A stretch of 64,000 nt of DNA. It comes from Tribonema minus. Taxonomy: Eukaryota; Sar; Xanthophyceae; Tribonematales; Tribonemataceae. The DNA lies in contig JAFCMP010000035.1 in the NCBI GenBank assembly GCA_017506865.1, positions 62,001-126,000 of the forward strand, read 5' to 3'. The position numbers and the translations under genes were made by a program. Below the pieces are notes generated by a model. That model was not told the origin of the DNA. It saw only the letters and a program-made list of their open reading frames with translations, and made no database searches. Positions 25,127-51,009 of this stretch are shown in pieces. The stretch's first letter is position 1. Each line of letters opens with the position of its first letter.

Positions 25127-25765
25127 ACATCACCCCCAACAAAGCACCCGCAAGCGACTGTCCCCCACATACTAGCAGGGGATACCAAACAAAGCTACAA
25201 GACTCTCCCCCCACGGACAGACCCGTCTTAGGGCCACCCAGCTCCACGCAGACTCCATCTCAAAGTTTTCATGCAGGCCAAGGTCACCATAATGGGCCCT
25301 GAACTGGAGATTGTGGCTATCTACGTGAACCCCGATATCATAAAGATAAGCAGAGGGAGTCACTGGGCGCCAGGCGCTGACGCTAGAAAGAAAGGCTATA
25401 TAACTAAGCAAAGCATCGCCTCCTTGATGAGCGGGACGGTGGTTCACCGGGCCTCCCATATCACCCCCAACAAAGCATCCGCAAGCGACTGTCCCCCACA
25501 CACTAGCAGGGATACCAAACAAAGCTGCAAGACTCTCCCCCCACAGAGAGACCCTTCTAAGGGCCACCCAGCTCCACGCAGACTCCATCTCAAAGTTTTC
25601 ATGCAGGCCAAGGTCACCATGATGGGCCCTGAACTGGAGATTGTGGCTATCTACGTGAACCCCGATATCATAGAGATAAGCAGAGGGAGTCACTGGGCGC
25701 CAGGCGCTGACGCTAGAGAGAAAGGCTATATAACTAAGTAAAGCATCGCCTCCTTGATGAGCGAG
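25127..25765. repeat. Direct tandem duplication, two units of about 310-330 bp
   Basis: Unit 1 spans about 25127-25440 and unit 2 about 25457-25765, offset 331 bp. Units differ by roughly ten substitutions and a single-base indel (AGGGGAT versus AGGGAT). Both lie in the ORF at 25172-26044. Confidence 0.85.
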
Positions 25766-26044
25766 GTCACGGCTCACCGCAGGCTGCAAGCCTGACAAGA
25801 TATTGCCATTTACCGCTGCGAGTAACTTGTGGTTGGTGCCGTGGCGTGCAGCCGACTCCGCTTGCTCTCCAAGCACGCCAAGCCGCTGCCTGTCCCTCCT
25901 CCGCACGCCAACCAGGGCTTCCGAGACACCACCACACGTTTGAAGTTCTCTCGAAGGGGCTACGCACGCTGGCATCACCTGAGCGCCGCTGGTGCTAGCT
26001 CCTGCAAGCCCTGCAGCCCAGCCCACCCACCCAACCAGCCGCAT
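25172..26044 (-). CDS. Unknown 290-aa ORF containing a duplicated segment
   Basis: ATG at 26044, stop at 25172. The second half contains two near-identical blocks of about 85-110 residues (sharing SAWRPVTPSAYLYDIGVHVD and LGLHENFEMESAWSW). Of nine in-frame differences I could place, five are synonymous in this frame (for example CTT/CTC twice, TTG/TTA, CGG/AGG), whereas the plus frame takes K/E and I/M changes; this mildly favours the minus strand as the one once coding. A one-base insertion in the last unit shifts the frame and ends the protein. No domain is recognised. It may be an unclassified mobile-element ORF. Confidence 0.35.
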   Translation of the reverse strand: MRLVGWVGWAAGLAGASTSGAQVMPACVAPSRELQTCGGVSEALVGVRRRDRQRLGVLGEQAESAARHGTNHKLLAAVNGNILSGLQPAVSRDLAHQGGDALLSYIAFLSSVSAWRPVTPSAYLYDIGVHVDSHNLQFRAHHGDLGLHENFEMESAWSWVALRRVSLWGESLAALFGIPASVWGTVACGCFVGGDMGGPVNHRPAHQGGDALLSYIAFLSSVSAWRPVTPSAYLYDIGVHVDSHNLQFRAHYGDLGLHENFEMESAWSWVALRRVCPWGESLVALFGIPC

Positions 26045-26086
26045 TCGCTGCCACGCCTTTCGGCGTTAACGAGCTTGGGACGCTGC

Positions 26087-26191
26087 ATGTACTTTTTATT
26101 AATTCTCGCTCAGGGCGCGAAAAAGCCCAGATGATTGGCATCTAGCTGTAAGGAATCTACATGTCGTATGACAGTCTGAAAGTGTCGCAAC
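26087..26191 (-). mobile_element. LINE-like 3' terminal segment
   Basis: Reverse complement of 9442-9546, ending (minus strand) GAATTAATAAAAAGTACATG. It lies immediately downstream of the reverse-transcriptase-like fragment at 26242-26619 on the same strand, as expected for the 3' UTR and end of a non-LTR element. Confidence 0.65.
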
Positions 26192-26241
26192 GACAACCAC
26201 TCAAACGCCGCCGCCGCCAAATGGCATCTCGGGGTCCTCCC

Positions 26242-26619
26242 CTACGTCCTCTTCCATGTGCCCCCCCCCCTGGATTCTGCCATGTGTGTCATGACACGGC
26301 CAGAGTACGCCATGTGGAGCGCTGCCGACAGTGCCGAGCGTAAGCGCGCCAGGGCGATGCCCTTGAGAGCTTTAGGGCGCGCTCCTCCGGGCACTGACAT
26401 CCTGCTGGCATACTCCGTCGCCACAGCCTCCAGCAGCTTCCGCCCCTGCTCCCCGATGCTGCCAAATGACCCTATCGCCAAAGAGGCAAGTTTGTAGCAA
26501 TTCTGATCATAATGACCAGAATAGTGGGTAGTCTTGGCGGCCTCTTGGTCGCGGCAGCATGTACTTCTATTAATTTCGGTTCGCAAGGGGCGCGAAAAGC
26601 CCTCTCTTTGAATGTGCAC
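26242..26619 (-). pseudogene. Remnant of LINE reverse transcriptase C-terminus
   Basis: The minus frame contains a segment like the C-terminal part of non-LTR retrotransposon ORF2 proteins in algae: LASLAIGSFGSIGEQGRKLL, then an Ala/Arg-rich helix ending RSALSAALHMAYSGRV. The catalytic fingers/palm is absent, so this is a 5'-truncated relic. At its upstream side another element end (26556-26617) abuts it, indicating nested or tandem insertions. Alternative: chance similarity in an unknown ORF. Confidence 0.5.
26556..26617 (-). mobile_element. Second LINE-like 3' end
   Basis: On the minus strand the segment ends GAAATTAATAGAAGTACATG and contains TTTTCGCGCCCCTTGCG, a diverged version of the 26087-26191 terminus. 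Confidence 0.5.
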
Positions 26620-27529
26620 TCATGTACATCAGCACGGTTGGTTCCCTGGTAACCCGCCCATTCCTCACAACAAGGCGCGCAACCCGCGTTTCGGGTCGGT
26701 GCAGCCTTTACCATCATGTGATAGCATGGCGCGCGTGACTTTAACCCTAATCCTGAACCCCCGCCGCGCCCCCTGTGGCCCGGATGTGACTTGCGCAAGG
26801 CCCTCTCTTAATTGGGGCCAACCAGCTCATAGAGCCCTTGTTGACGCCCAGCAAGTTGAAACAACTAGAGAACAAACCCGCTAGGGCGGGGCTCATTGTG
26901 CATACGATCCCACTACCTCCCACAGCAGTTTTTTCTTTTGCAAACCAAAAAACATCACAGAGCACGGGCGGGGTCCCACTTGAACCAGACTTTGGCCAAT
27001 GCATGCACCCCAAGAGAGCCTTGCAACACGGAAAAACTACTGAGAGCAACAATGCACGTGTGCGAATGTATGCGAACCAATCAGCACAATAAGAAGTTGG
27101 TCGCATATACACCAGCACTGGTACACTTGTGAACGGTGAGGATCATGGCGGCTGCCCCATCGCCGGCAGACTTGCAAAATGGTCCGTGAGCGTCAAGGGA
27201 TGCAGTCGCAGTCGGTGACAACAATGCACCAGAATGGCAGCCCAAGGGCACTGCCACATCCATTGCTAAAGGCATGCAATATGCACTGCCTGAATGCACG
27301 AGGGGTACGTTGTGAACCAACTGCACAGGCGCTGGAATGGCGAGCATTCACAGACAGGGCGATGCGCCACAGTAATTTGCTGAATGGCACTTGTAAAGGG
27401 TGGCTGAAACCATAGTAAAGTCCGCCAGTACAGTGCGTCTGAATCCCCAATTGCAGTACTAGGTGTATGTCAGGCGCAACGTGCGGCTGCGGCGGCGGCG
27501 CACGCCGGCGCTCCGCCGCCCTCCGCCGC

Positions 27530-27902
27530 CTAGCGCTTGCTGCGCAGCAGCAGCGCGGCCGCTGCCTCGTCCACGCCGCCAGTGCTGCCGCCGCTGCTGC
27601 TGCCGCTGCTGCCGCCGCTGCGCCCCGTGTACAGCAGCCCCGCCATCTCGGCGTCCGCTGCAGCAGTCACCGATGAGCGGCGGCGCCTCTCCAGCGGCAG
27701 CGCCGTGACCACCTGCGGCACGGCCACATGACCGTGTGTCGCAGGTGGCGTTGCTGCTGCCGGCGCTGCCTCCGCCGCCGCCGCCGCCCCACCGCCCGGC
27801 ACCAGCGATGCATGCGCCGCCGCTGCCACCGCAGCAGCAGCAGCGGCAGCACTCCGCGAGTGGCGCGTGCCAACGCTGCCGTGCGCTGCGAGCACGGCGC
27901 CT

Positions 27903-27942
<40 letters not shown>

Positions 27943-30900
27943 TGCTGCGGCGCGGCTGCGCTCTGCCCGCTGCGTAGCCGATGCGGAACTCGATCGTCGC
28001 GCGCCACTGCCCGTGCGGCGGCGGCAGCGGCGGCGGCGCGGGCGCGCGCGTGCTGGCGAACCGGCTGCGGCGCGCGGGCGGCGCGGCGTCTATCGCGACA
28101 TCCGCCTCCGCGGCAACGGGCCCCTGAGAGGGATGGACATACTAGAGTTAGCAATCAATTGGGCTGCTGGGGTGCGCGGCGTCATTGTGAGACTTTGCCA
28201 GGTAACATGCTCTGCCTCCGGTCGTCGAGTGCGCCTCAAGCGGTTGGAGGCCAGCGCGCCCACCCGCCCCCCCCTCAACATGCACTACGCAGCGCTCCAA
28301 CACCGACTGGCGCCGCGCCGCAACAGCATCCGCGCCGCACGAGCCGCCCAAGCCCCGCATCTGCACACCAGTCGCGCCCTCCCCCGACTCTCTCTGTGCG
28401 CAGTCACGGCGGCACGCGTCGACATACGTACGTACGTACCTGCGGCGTGATGCCCTCGCACAGGCGCAGCAGCGCGTCCGCGGCGAGCGCGCCCTCCGCG
28501 ACCACGGCGCCGCCGTCGTCCCACGCGCGCACCTCCAGCCCGCGCGCCAGAGCGCCGCGCGCCGCCACCGCGAACGTCAGCGCCTCCGGCGGCCACGTAT
28601 AGTTGCCGCCGTCCGCTGCTGCCGCCGCTGCTGCGGGCTGCGCGCTCTCTGTCGCACGTTCCTCGTCGCCCAGCTCGACCGTAAGGTACAGTTCCGCGGC
28701 ATGAGGAGCGGCGGCGGCGTGCGGCGCAGGCAGGCCGCGCGCGCAGAAGCCGCTGACGGTCAGCACGCCGGCGCAGAACGGCTGCAGCGGCGGCGCCGCC
28801 GCTGCCTCCGCCGTGTCGTCTGCGACTCCGGCCAGCGTCAGCAGTGTTGGCGGCGGCACGTCGACAGCGGCGTCGCTTGCAGCGCCGCCGTCGTGCTCCG
28901 GGCGGTCGGGCTCGGTGATGCGCAGCGGCGCTGCCGGGCTCCCTGGCGGCTGGTCTGCAGCAAGCGCTGCGGCTGGGGGAACTTGAGCTGCTCCTGCAGG
29001 GGTACCGCTGCTATTTGCCGGTGTGCCAGCGCCAGCTACCGCGTCTCTCTCAGAGATTGCATCTTGTGCAACTCGGGGCGCCGTAAGTAAAGCGATGACG
29101 CCTCCACCATCCACCAAAGTCGCACTTGCGGCAGCAGCCGCCGGTGACACTGCCGCCGCCGCCGCCACCGGTGGCGGCAGCGGCGGCGGCAGCGGCGGCG
29201 GCGGCGGCAGCGGCGGCGGCGCGGCGCGCGGCGGCTGCTGCGATGCCGCCGTTGTGCGCAGCGCTGCTGAAGCAGCGCCGACAGCGCGCGCAGCCACCGG
29301 TGGCGGCCGCGCGTCGAACGCCCAGCGGATGGCGCCGCCATCGCACCGCGGCGCCTCGTCATCGGCGGCAGCGCGCGCGCTGACGCCCGTGGTGAAGCCC
29401 CACTCCTTCATGGCGGCGACTGCCGCGGCGGCGGCGGCGGCGGGCGCAGGCCAGCGTGCCGTCTTCAGCTTCGAGTGCAGGACGCGCGCCTGCGGTTTAG
29501 CGCGCGGCACGTACGCAGCGGGCGTTCTGACATGAGGCGATGAGCGCTGATGATGCCATCATAGAAGTATCTACCTGCCTCAAGGAATGAACGACCCTGC
29601 CTGCTCATCATACCCATGTTGTACATAAAACCTGCAAACATACCCACGCACCCACCGTCCTACTCCACAGGAGACCTGCGCGCGCACACGCACCAACTAC
29701 GCCGGGCATCAGCTGTGACTACCCCCCCCAGCGGCAATCAGCACTTCCGCATAGTCCAGACGCGCACCTGCACCCCCATGGCGGGCGTGTGCGCCGCCAG
29801 CTGCACCTCGCAGGCCCCCACGCGACACCTCCGACCCCTCCCGCCGGGCCCTTGTAAGGCTTCCGCTCCCCCGCGGCCCTGGGTACAGAGCACAGCCAAT
29901 GCGAAGTCGAAGTCAGCCTGTGAGACGCGCTGGTGGCGTCGACATGGGGGTAGGTATGGCCGTGCACTGTAGCATACACCGCGGAGACAGGCAGCAGCAT
30001 GCATCACCGTTGCCGGTACTGTCTAAAGTATCAGACGTCCAGGAGTGACGCCGTGATGTAACCATACATTGTGGCGTCCCTGGTGCCGCTACTTGATATA
30101 CCAAGCATGGCGTGTCGATGAGCACTGCTGCGGTATGTTCATTCGTGGGCGGTACAAGCGCGCTGCACGTGCGCCGGTAGTGCACGGCTCCACGCAGTCG
30201 CCTCGCACCTGCTTCGCCGCGGCGGACTCCTTGATGGGCCTGATGAGCCAGCCGACGCGCGCGGCGACGCCCGCCGTCCCTAGGCGTGTCACCACCTGCA
30301 GCAGGCACGCATCGCGACGCGCGGGTGACGTCCCTGCGGCGTTCCGGCTACACTGCCCAGCGCCGCGCTGCGAGCGCCGCACGCCCACGTTGGCGTGCTG
30401 CATTCAACCCCCGCGCTTTCCATGCATAACACGTCAGCTGCGCCAACGTCAGGGTGACAATGCGCGGTCCGACGCCCCATGGCATGCGAGACCGCCCTCC
30501 GAAGGTCACATGGTGGCCATTGGCACCGTGCGCGCACCGGGGGCGCTTCCGCCGGCGCTTGCGCGTCTGGGGGAGAGCCTCACGGGGGCTCGTGGACAGC
30601 GCCATCGCCCGATGCGGCAGAAAGTCGCGCGGGGGAATGCCGTGGCCGTGGCGACTGACGTTGGCGTCTGCGAGGCCGTCTGAGACCAGTAGACACTCCT
30701 GATGGACGCTCTGCACACGCTCGCCAGCCCCTACGCAACGTACACTCTCAGGCGACCGTTCGACGGCAGCGCCCCGGTCTTGGATGCGGAGCACTCATCC
30801 TCTGTTTCAGGCCTCGGTGCTGCGCTCATCAGCGCATACACACTAGCCGCTGCCACCCATAGCCCCATGCGTGGCACAGGTCATCCACATCCCCCCCCCC

Positions 30901-32707
30901 CCCCCCCCCCAAGTGCATGATCAGGTTCAACTTCAAAACATCCCTACCTACCTCTTCCGCGGCGGTGCGCGCGTGCGCGGCGAACGCCTCGGGGTCGTGC
31001 CGGAAGCTCATGGCGTGGCGCCAGCAGCTGCCGCAGTGCTCAACCGTCACCACCGCCTCCCCCCGCGCCAGCGCCGCGTACTCCGGCCACGGCAGGGGGG
31101 CGACGCGCCGCGGCGCGATGCGCGACCCCGCCGCGGGAGGTCGCCCGTGCGCGTGCGCTGCTGCTGCGCTGCGCGGGCGGGGGTCCTCCACCTCGGGAAG
31201 GGTATCGTGGGGGCGCTTGCCTTCCAGCACGCGCGCGCGCTGCACCTGGCGGCACGCGCGCACGTGGCACGCATTAGAGCAGCAGATTGGAGGTGGCGAA
31301 GGCTGGGCGGCGCTTTTGTTGGGCTGCTCGGCGTTCAGCAGCCTTCAGCGTAGACAGGGTGCTCCTGCTACCGTCATTCGCAAGAGATTTTGTATCATAT
31401 TACTGTAAGTACGTACTGCGGTGCTGTGATGGACATCGCGCCATCGCTGCCGCCACGAGGAAGCCCACTGCGATGCCGCTTCCCGGCTCGCAAGAACTGA
31501 AAATGCACACAACTTCGTAGCTACACCCCGTCGTGTCACCCACTATCAACGCAGCCACGCATGCTGCTGTTGCGCGGGGAAGCCGCCGTGCCCTGCTCGC
31601 AGCAGCAGCAGCGCCTCACAGTTATATCACACGAGCGCCCAAGCTGCGTCCACCCACCTGCTCAAAAAAGCGCTGCACGCTGCGCGCCACCGAGCCCGTC
31701 GGCCACTGGAACGGCTGCACCTTGCGCTTGGGCGCAGCCGCCGCGCTCCGCCCCCCCCCCACCCCCTCCAGACCTCCCGCAGCGCCCCGCGCCGCCGCCG
31801 CCGCCGCCGCGTGCGGTGGCAAATCGCTCGCCCTGATCACGTGCCCTGTGCGCGCATCGTACTGCGCGGGGGCGCGCCGCCGAGCGGGTCCGGCCGATGC
31901 GGGGCGCTGCTGCCTGCAGCGCTGCTCGGGCGACGCGCTGCGGCCGCGGCTGCTGTACTGCTGTTGGCGCTGCTGCTGCTGCTGCTGCTGCTGGCTGTAG
32001 AGCGAGTCCGCTGGCGGGCGGAGCGCGGCGGCGCTCTGCGGCCGCCTGCACGACGTGCCCGGCGCTGAGCGGTGCGGCGGTGTGCGCCCGCAATCTTGGT
32101 AGGCTTCGCCGTGCAGCAGACACGTGCCGTCTTCGTCGCTGCGTGTTGCTGAGCCGTGACGGCGTAAAGGATCTGCGGGCGCTGGTAAGGGACTGCAGAT
32201 TTTGCGGAAGTCGGATGGGACATCTGGCACCAGAAAGGGCGCAGGATTGGCGACAGGTTCTCTGTTGGCATCGATGCGCATGATGTATTTGCTGCTGTCG
32301 GCGCTCGCTGGCCTCCGATGCCGCACCGTCCGTCTGCTCTCCCCGTTGAGCAGAGCATCCAGAAGCTTGAACCCGCTTCGTGTTGGCATCTCGTGTTGAT
32401 GGCGCTGATGTCGGCATTGTTGGCGGATACCCTGCGCCTGCAATGCCGCTGATCTGGCCACTGTGCTTGTTCCGATGCCAAGCGTGGCCCAGGCGTGTGG
32501 CAGGCCTCTTTGGTGGTCGGCTGACCAGTGCCACGAAGCATCATTACACCTGGCTTCTTGCTTGCCCCCTGAGATGCCATAGCCGACGACTGTGGCTGCA
32601 AGATGAGCTTCAAGGCTCGCCACCTGCGCCTTCAGAGCAGCGATGTCGGCCTGTACTTCTTCAGGCACGGGCTGTCGTAGCCCGAGGCGCGTGCCGACAT
32701 CAGTCAT
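27530..32707 (-). CDS. Rdx (SelW-like thioredoxin-fold) plus C2 domain protein
   Basis: Six exons, all phase 0: 32707-31658, 31245-30952, 30295-30209, 29917-29768, 29489-28440, 28123-27530, for 1074 residues from the ATG at 32707; the frame is open further upstream, so the start is uncertain. Residues about 1-350 are polar with a Gln run. Around 418-435 is EHCGSCWRHAMSFRHDPEAF with a CxxC (C421, C424), then RVGACEV at about 509 and LHSKLKTARWP at about 532, the order and spacing of the Rdx (SelW/SelT/SelH) fold; here the redox pair is Cys-x-x-Cys without selenocysteine. Residues about 758-930 look like a C2 domain (GVLTVSGFCARGLP ... ELYLTVELGD ... WRATIEFRIGYAAG). The tail is Gly/Ser-rich. 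Function unknown. C2 suggests membrane or microtubule-associated localisation, which is inference. Confidence 0.75.
27900..27945. repeat. GCC/GGC triplet run coding poly-Gly
   Basis: A run of at least 13 GCC triplets; on the minus strand it encodes poly-glycine inside the last exon of the Rdx-C2 gene. Confidence 0.85.
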
Positions 32708-32924
32708 GAGGTGCGTCGCCGCTGCGTAGACAGCATCTTCGTCTATGCAACCATCATTTTGTTGATGAGCGCTCAACTTCCGTTGGCCTCTCTCGGTTGC
32801 ACCATCTTTTTTCACAGTACATAAAGTTTTGGACGTTTCGGACCGTTCAACTTGAAATCTGGGAGTGAGCCAGCACTGTATATATATAGCTACACGCCTC
32901 GCTTCCCAGATCTCACGCGCTAGG
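32708..32924. promoter_or_regulatory. Short divergent promoter, Rdx-C2 / TBCD
   Basis: About 217 bp between the ATG at 32707 (minus) and the ATG at 32925 (plus). A TATATATATA run at 32879-32888 lies about 37 bp before the TBCD start codon. The Rdx-C2 reading frame stays open across much of this interval, so the left border may move. Confidence 0.5.
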
Positions 32925-41622
<8,698 letters not shown>

Positions 41623-43117
41623 CGGCGCCTGCGTATGTGGTGTGTTGTTCATTGCGCTGGGCGACACGCGCCTGTGTTGCAGGATTTTGGAAGCCTGCCT
41701 AGGCGGCAAATAGACGAGCTTGCTCACTCTGCTGCTGTGTGCGCAGAAGCGCTTTCTGAGTGCTGCCTACACTGGCTGCTTCTGCGATTGTGTGCTGTGA
41801 GGTCGAACCGCTGCAACGCATGTTGGACTGCTCATACCACTATATTCATCCTGGGAACAGGTACAGTATGGGTATTTGTTTTGACCTGATGGCGCATCAG
41901 CTACGGTCTGTCGCAGACCTCTGCATGATGGCACTCCTATATGCTCATTTGCAAGAATGATCATGACCATCATCATAGAGCCTGTTCTTGTGGTAATTTG
42001 TACTTTACATCATAGAACATTTTGAAATATGATTTTTGCTCGGGCCATCGAGAAAGCCGTCTGCGTATGTGTGCTGGACGCACTTTCAACATATTTCAAG
42101 GTATACATGTAAATGCGTGGCCATGGGCAGTTGCTGGTGACCTCAAGGTGCATCAGGAGGGCTTTACATGAACAATCTGTTGATGTATGGGCTTGTTCTG
42201 TGTAAAGCCCATCGTTCTGTGGCTCGCGTCTGTTCTTCTGTTCGTAGTGACAGTTACAGCGGCTACAACGTCGAGTTGGTGAACCTACACTTGTGTTTTG
42301 GGGCAGCACAGACATCTAGGCTTTAGTTCCTGTTGCTGCTATGCCTAGTGAACGACAAGATTTATAAGCAAGTCACAGCACAACATGCAGGAACAACGCT
42401 GTAACCCAAGTGTGCACCTAACACAGGCTATGCATGCTGACATTTTTGGACGCCATTCATCCTGCTGCAATATGCTTGACCCAGTTGCACACACACAGAC
42501 GCTTGCATGAATGCGCTGTAGGTTGGCAGCAGGCACATAGGCCACAAAACCGCAGCACCACACTCATAAAATGTGATAAATCGGCAGCCATTCACTCCGA
42601 TGCATCTGTAATTGGTGCACTGACAAATCAGATGACGCACATACGAGGTGTTTCCTCTTGCCCCCTGCTAATGGCAGGCATGCAACAAGAACCTCTACCC
42701 TAGTATGCACATGTCTCAACGGCAGACCTGTTGGTGCGACAAGCAAGCGGGCACTGCGCCCATACACGCAGCCGACCAGTATCAACAATGGTGCTGGCGC
42801 ACAAGCCGCTGCCGTGCAGCCTTGTCGTACGTGCACTTTGGGCGCGTTACTTCACAATTTGTGGGCCTTGGGCCACGCGCATTGACGGCTGTAGCAACGC
42901 GGGCGGCGCGTCTGGCGAGCCCGGCGAATGGCGACGCACCAGCAGAACACAAGCCGCCGTCTTCACTAGCACAGGCAGGGGCAAGAGCGCTGCGCGCGTA
43001 CGGTGGCTCGACTTGATGCGCCGCCGCGCGCAGAAACTCACATGACACGGCTCAGAACGACACCTCTAAGTGGCGGCGATCGGACTGCAGCAGATGAACT
43101 CAACAAGAGCCGCTTTG
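41623..43117. other. Intergenic between convergent TBCD and RAD17
   Basis: 1.5 kb with lower GC and no exon-like block. It presumably holds both 3' UTRs. Nothing else is seen. Confidence 0.55.
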
Positions 43118-49069
<5,952 letters not shown>

Positions 49070-49917
49070 GCCCACCTTTGCAGTTGATTGTGCAGCACTG
49101 CACTTTTCTTCTCCCAGCCTGAACTCACCTTAGTTGTGAGGTAAGATCAAACATATCCAAGAAAGATATGATGGTACCTGCATGCCAATAGTGCAGCACT
49201 GCACTTTCTTCTCCCAGTGAACTTGACCTTCAGGTAAGTTCAAACTCTCCAACATATGATGGTGCCTGCATGCCAAGACAGTGCAGCACTGCACTTTCTG
49301 CATTGCTATTGCGACCGTATGCAGAAAATATTATGCATTGCTGTCGCAGCCGTATGCAGAAAGCATCAGTGGTGCGGGGGCTGATTGTTGTTGCAGTGAA
49401 ACAAGTTTTCAAAGTTGAAACCTGACCGCGTGGGAGAATCACACAGAATGTGTTCATACACAGGAGGACAATGGCACCAATGCATGCTGCATGCACACCG
49501 TCTAGCGTTGAATCCAAAATTTGCGATGGCTGCGTTGTGCAGGCCACGAGGGCAGGCACTCATCATCAAGAGTACCATGCTGCTGATGATGCATAGATGC
49601 CAGCCTGGAGGCTGCGATTGATATGCATGCACCTACTGGACAACTCTCACCTGTCAACATGTCGCCATGCTGGAATTATGAAGCACGCCATCACAGCAAG
49701 ACACACGATGCAAGGTGCACAACAACACCAGGTGCTCTCTGCACAGGTCTACACCATCTGTTCTGAGCTAGTGAATGACAAAATTGCAGGGCAAGCAAGC
49801 ATGTGCACAAGACGCACTGCTGTGCATGTCAGACAGTGATGCCGCCAGCATATGCACCACTCGGTGTCCAGCACAGGAAGACACGCGTTCAACTAATCAT
49901 CATCATAAAGTGAGTCT
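49070..49917. promoter_or_regulatory. RAD17 upstream region with tandem palindromic repeats
   Basis: Three repeats starting at 49090, 49191 and 49281 share GTGCAGCACTGCAC, itself an inverted repeat (GTGCAG/CTGCAC), the first two followed by TTCTTCTCCCAG. A second pair (GCATTGCTRTYGC..CCGTATGCAGAAA) follows at 49309-49362. The remainder up to the PFDN3 stop at 49918 shows nothing recognisable. Confidence 0.6.
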
Positions 49918-50553
49918 CTATTTTTTACCCTCCAGATCTCTGCGCCGTTTCACATCCCAATTGAATATGCGCGCCATATTTACCTCGACTGTTATGATGT
50001 TGTTGCGCAGCAGCTGCAGGTCCTCCACCGTCTCCACAAGCTTCTGTTCTGCATTAGCGAGGCTCTTGACCAGCAGCTCGTGGGCCTCCTCATAACTGTA
50101 CTCCAGCATGACATTGGCCCCCAGCCAAATGCACACGCAGCCGTCCCCGGTCAGCTCCGCCTTCCCGTAGACCGTGTCCGCCAGGTTGTAATGTGTCTGT
50201 ACCTTCTCATCCTCCTCCTGCTTCTGGATCAGGTGCTTGACAAGATCCAAGGATCTCTCGATCTCTGGTATCTTGGCCTTCATGTTGGACCGAGTGCGCT
50301 CCAGATTTGTCTCAAACATTTTATATTTGGAGTAGAGCTCGTTGAAGGCGCCGATGGCTGTCTCCACGGGCACCGCTGGCGCTGCACTCGAGGCTGCGGC
50401 CGACTTGCCCCCAGCTGGCGCCAGGGTACCCAGGAAGACGGCAACGTCCTCTATGAAGACAACCTCTGGTATGCCTCGCACATTGTGTCCCTTGACGAGC
50501 AGCGATGTGTCTACGGCAGCCACAGCTGGTGGAGCTTGCTCTACTGCCGCCAT
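49918..50553 (-). CDS. PFDN3: Prefoldin subunit 3 (VBP1 family)
   Basis: Single exon of 211 codons; I start at the ATG at 50553 (MAAVEQAPP), because the open frame before it is not prefoldin-like. Prefoldin is the hexameric jellyfish-shaped cochaperone that hands nascent actin and tubulin to CCT. Seen: the RGIPEVVFIEDV motif near residue 25, an Ala-rich linker, then the N-terminal helix with FNELYSKYKMFETNL, basic KAKIPEIERSLDLV, the central beta segment LADTVYGKAEL .. VCIWLGANVMLEYSYEEAHE, and the C-terminal helix LLVKSLANAEQKLVETVEDL. Length matches the family (about 190-200 residues plus a short extension). Alpha-type subunit, cytosolic. Confidence 0.95.
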   Translation of the reverse strand: MAAVEQAPPAVAAVDTSLLVKGHNVRGIPEVVFIEDVAVFLGTLAPAGGKSAAASSAAPAVPVETAIGAFNELYSKYKMFETNLERTRSNMKAKIPEIERSLDLVKHLIQKQEEDEKVQTHYNLADTVYGKAELTGDGCVCIWLGANVMLEYSYEEAHELLVKSLANAEQKLVETVEDLQLLRNNIITVEVNMARIFNWDVKRRRDLEGKK

Positions 50554-51009
50554 GCCAGCTATCCGAGGCAGGTGCAACAGCAAGAAAAAAACTAGCTTGT
50601 CAAGCGCTAGAGTATAGCGTGATCGCCTTCGTGATCGATGCAGGCAGCAGGCCACTCGAGCTGGTCAGGTTGGCGATATCCAGGAGTGGTGGGAGCGCTC
50701 CTTGCCTCGCAGCTAGCTTCACACACACACACACACACACACACCCAAACTTTTTAAATGCGCACTGCTGCTCAAAGCATTTGAGCACGCGCCCATCAGG
50801 CAAACAGTAGGGGAAATCAAAGGCGGCCGGCCGCTTGGTGGTGGCTTGGACATTAGAGGAGAGCGACGAGGCGCCCCCCAGGTGACACTCTGTGGCGCGG
50901 AGCTCACAGATGAGGCGACGGCCTCTCAGACAGGCTCTTTGAACATCGACATTCCCGCAAGAAGGCTTGCCACAGCAGCCACGGCTTCTGGTCTGGGCTG
51001 TCGGGGCCC
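50554..51009. promoter_or_regulatory. Bidirectional promoter region, PFDN3 / CW-domain gene
   Basis: 456 bp between divergent start codons. It contains a (CA)12 microsatellite at 50720-50744. No TATA box is evident. Confidence 0.5.
50720..50744. repeat. (CA)12 microsatellite
   Basis: Perfect CA dinucleotide run. Confidence 0.95.

Larger units (their letters stand above)
24237..27529. other. Repeat-rich interval between convergent genes
   Basis: Starts with the 3' flank of the CCDC6-like gene, including a poly-C run at 24598-24620, then holds retroelement fragments, a tandem duplication and an unknown ORF, annotated individually. From about 26.7 to 27.5 kb I see nothing recognisable. Confidence 0.55.
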
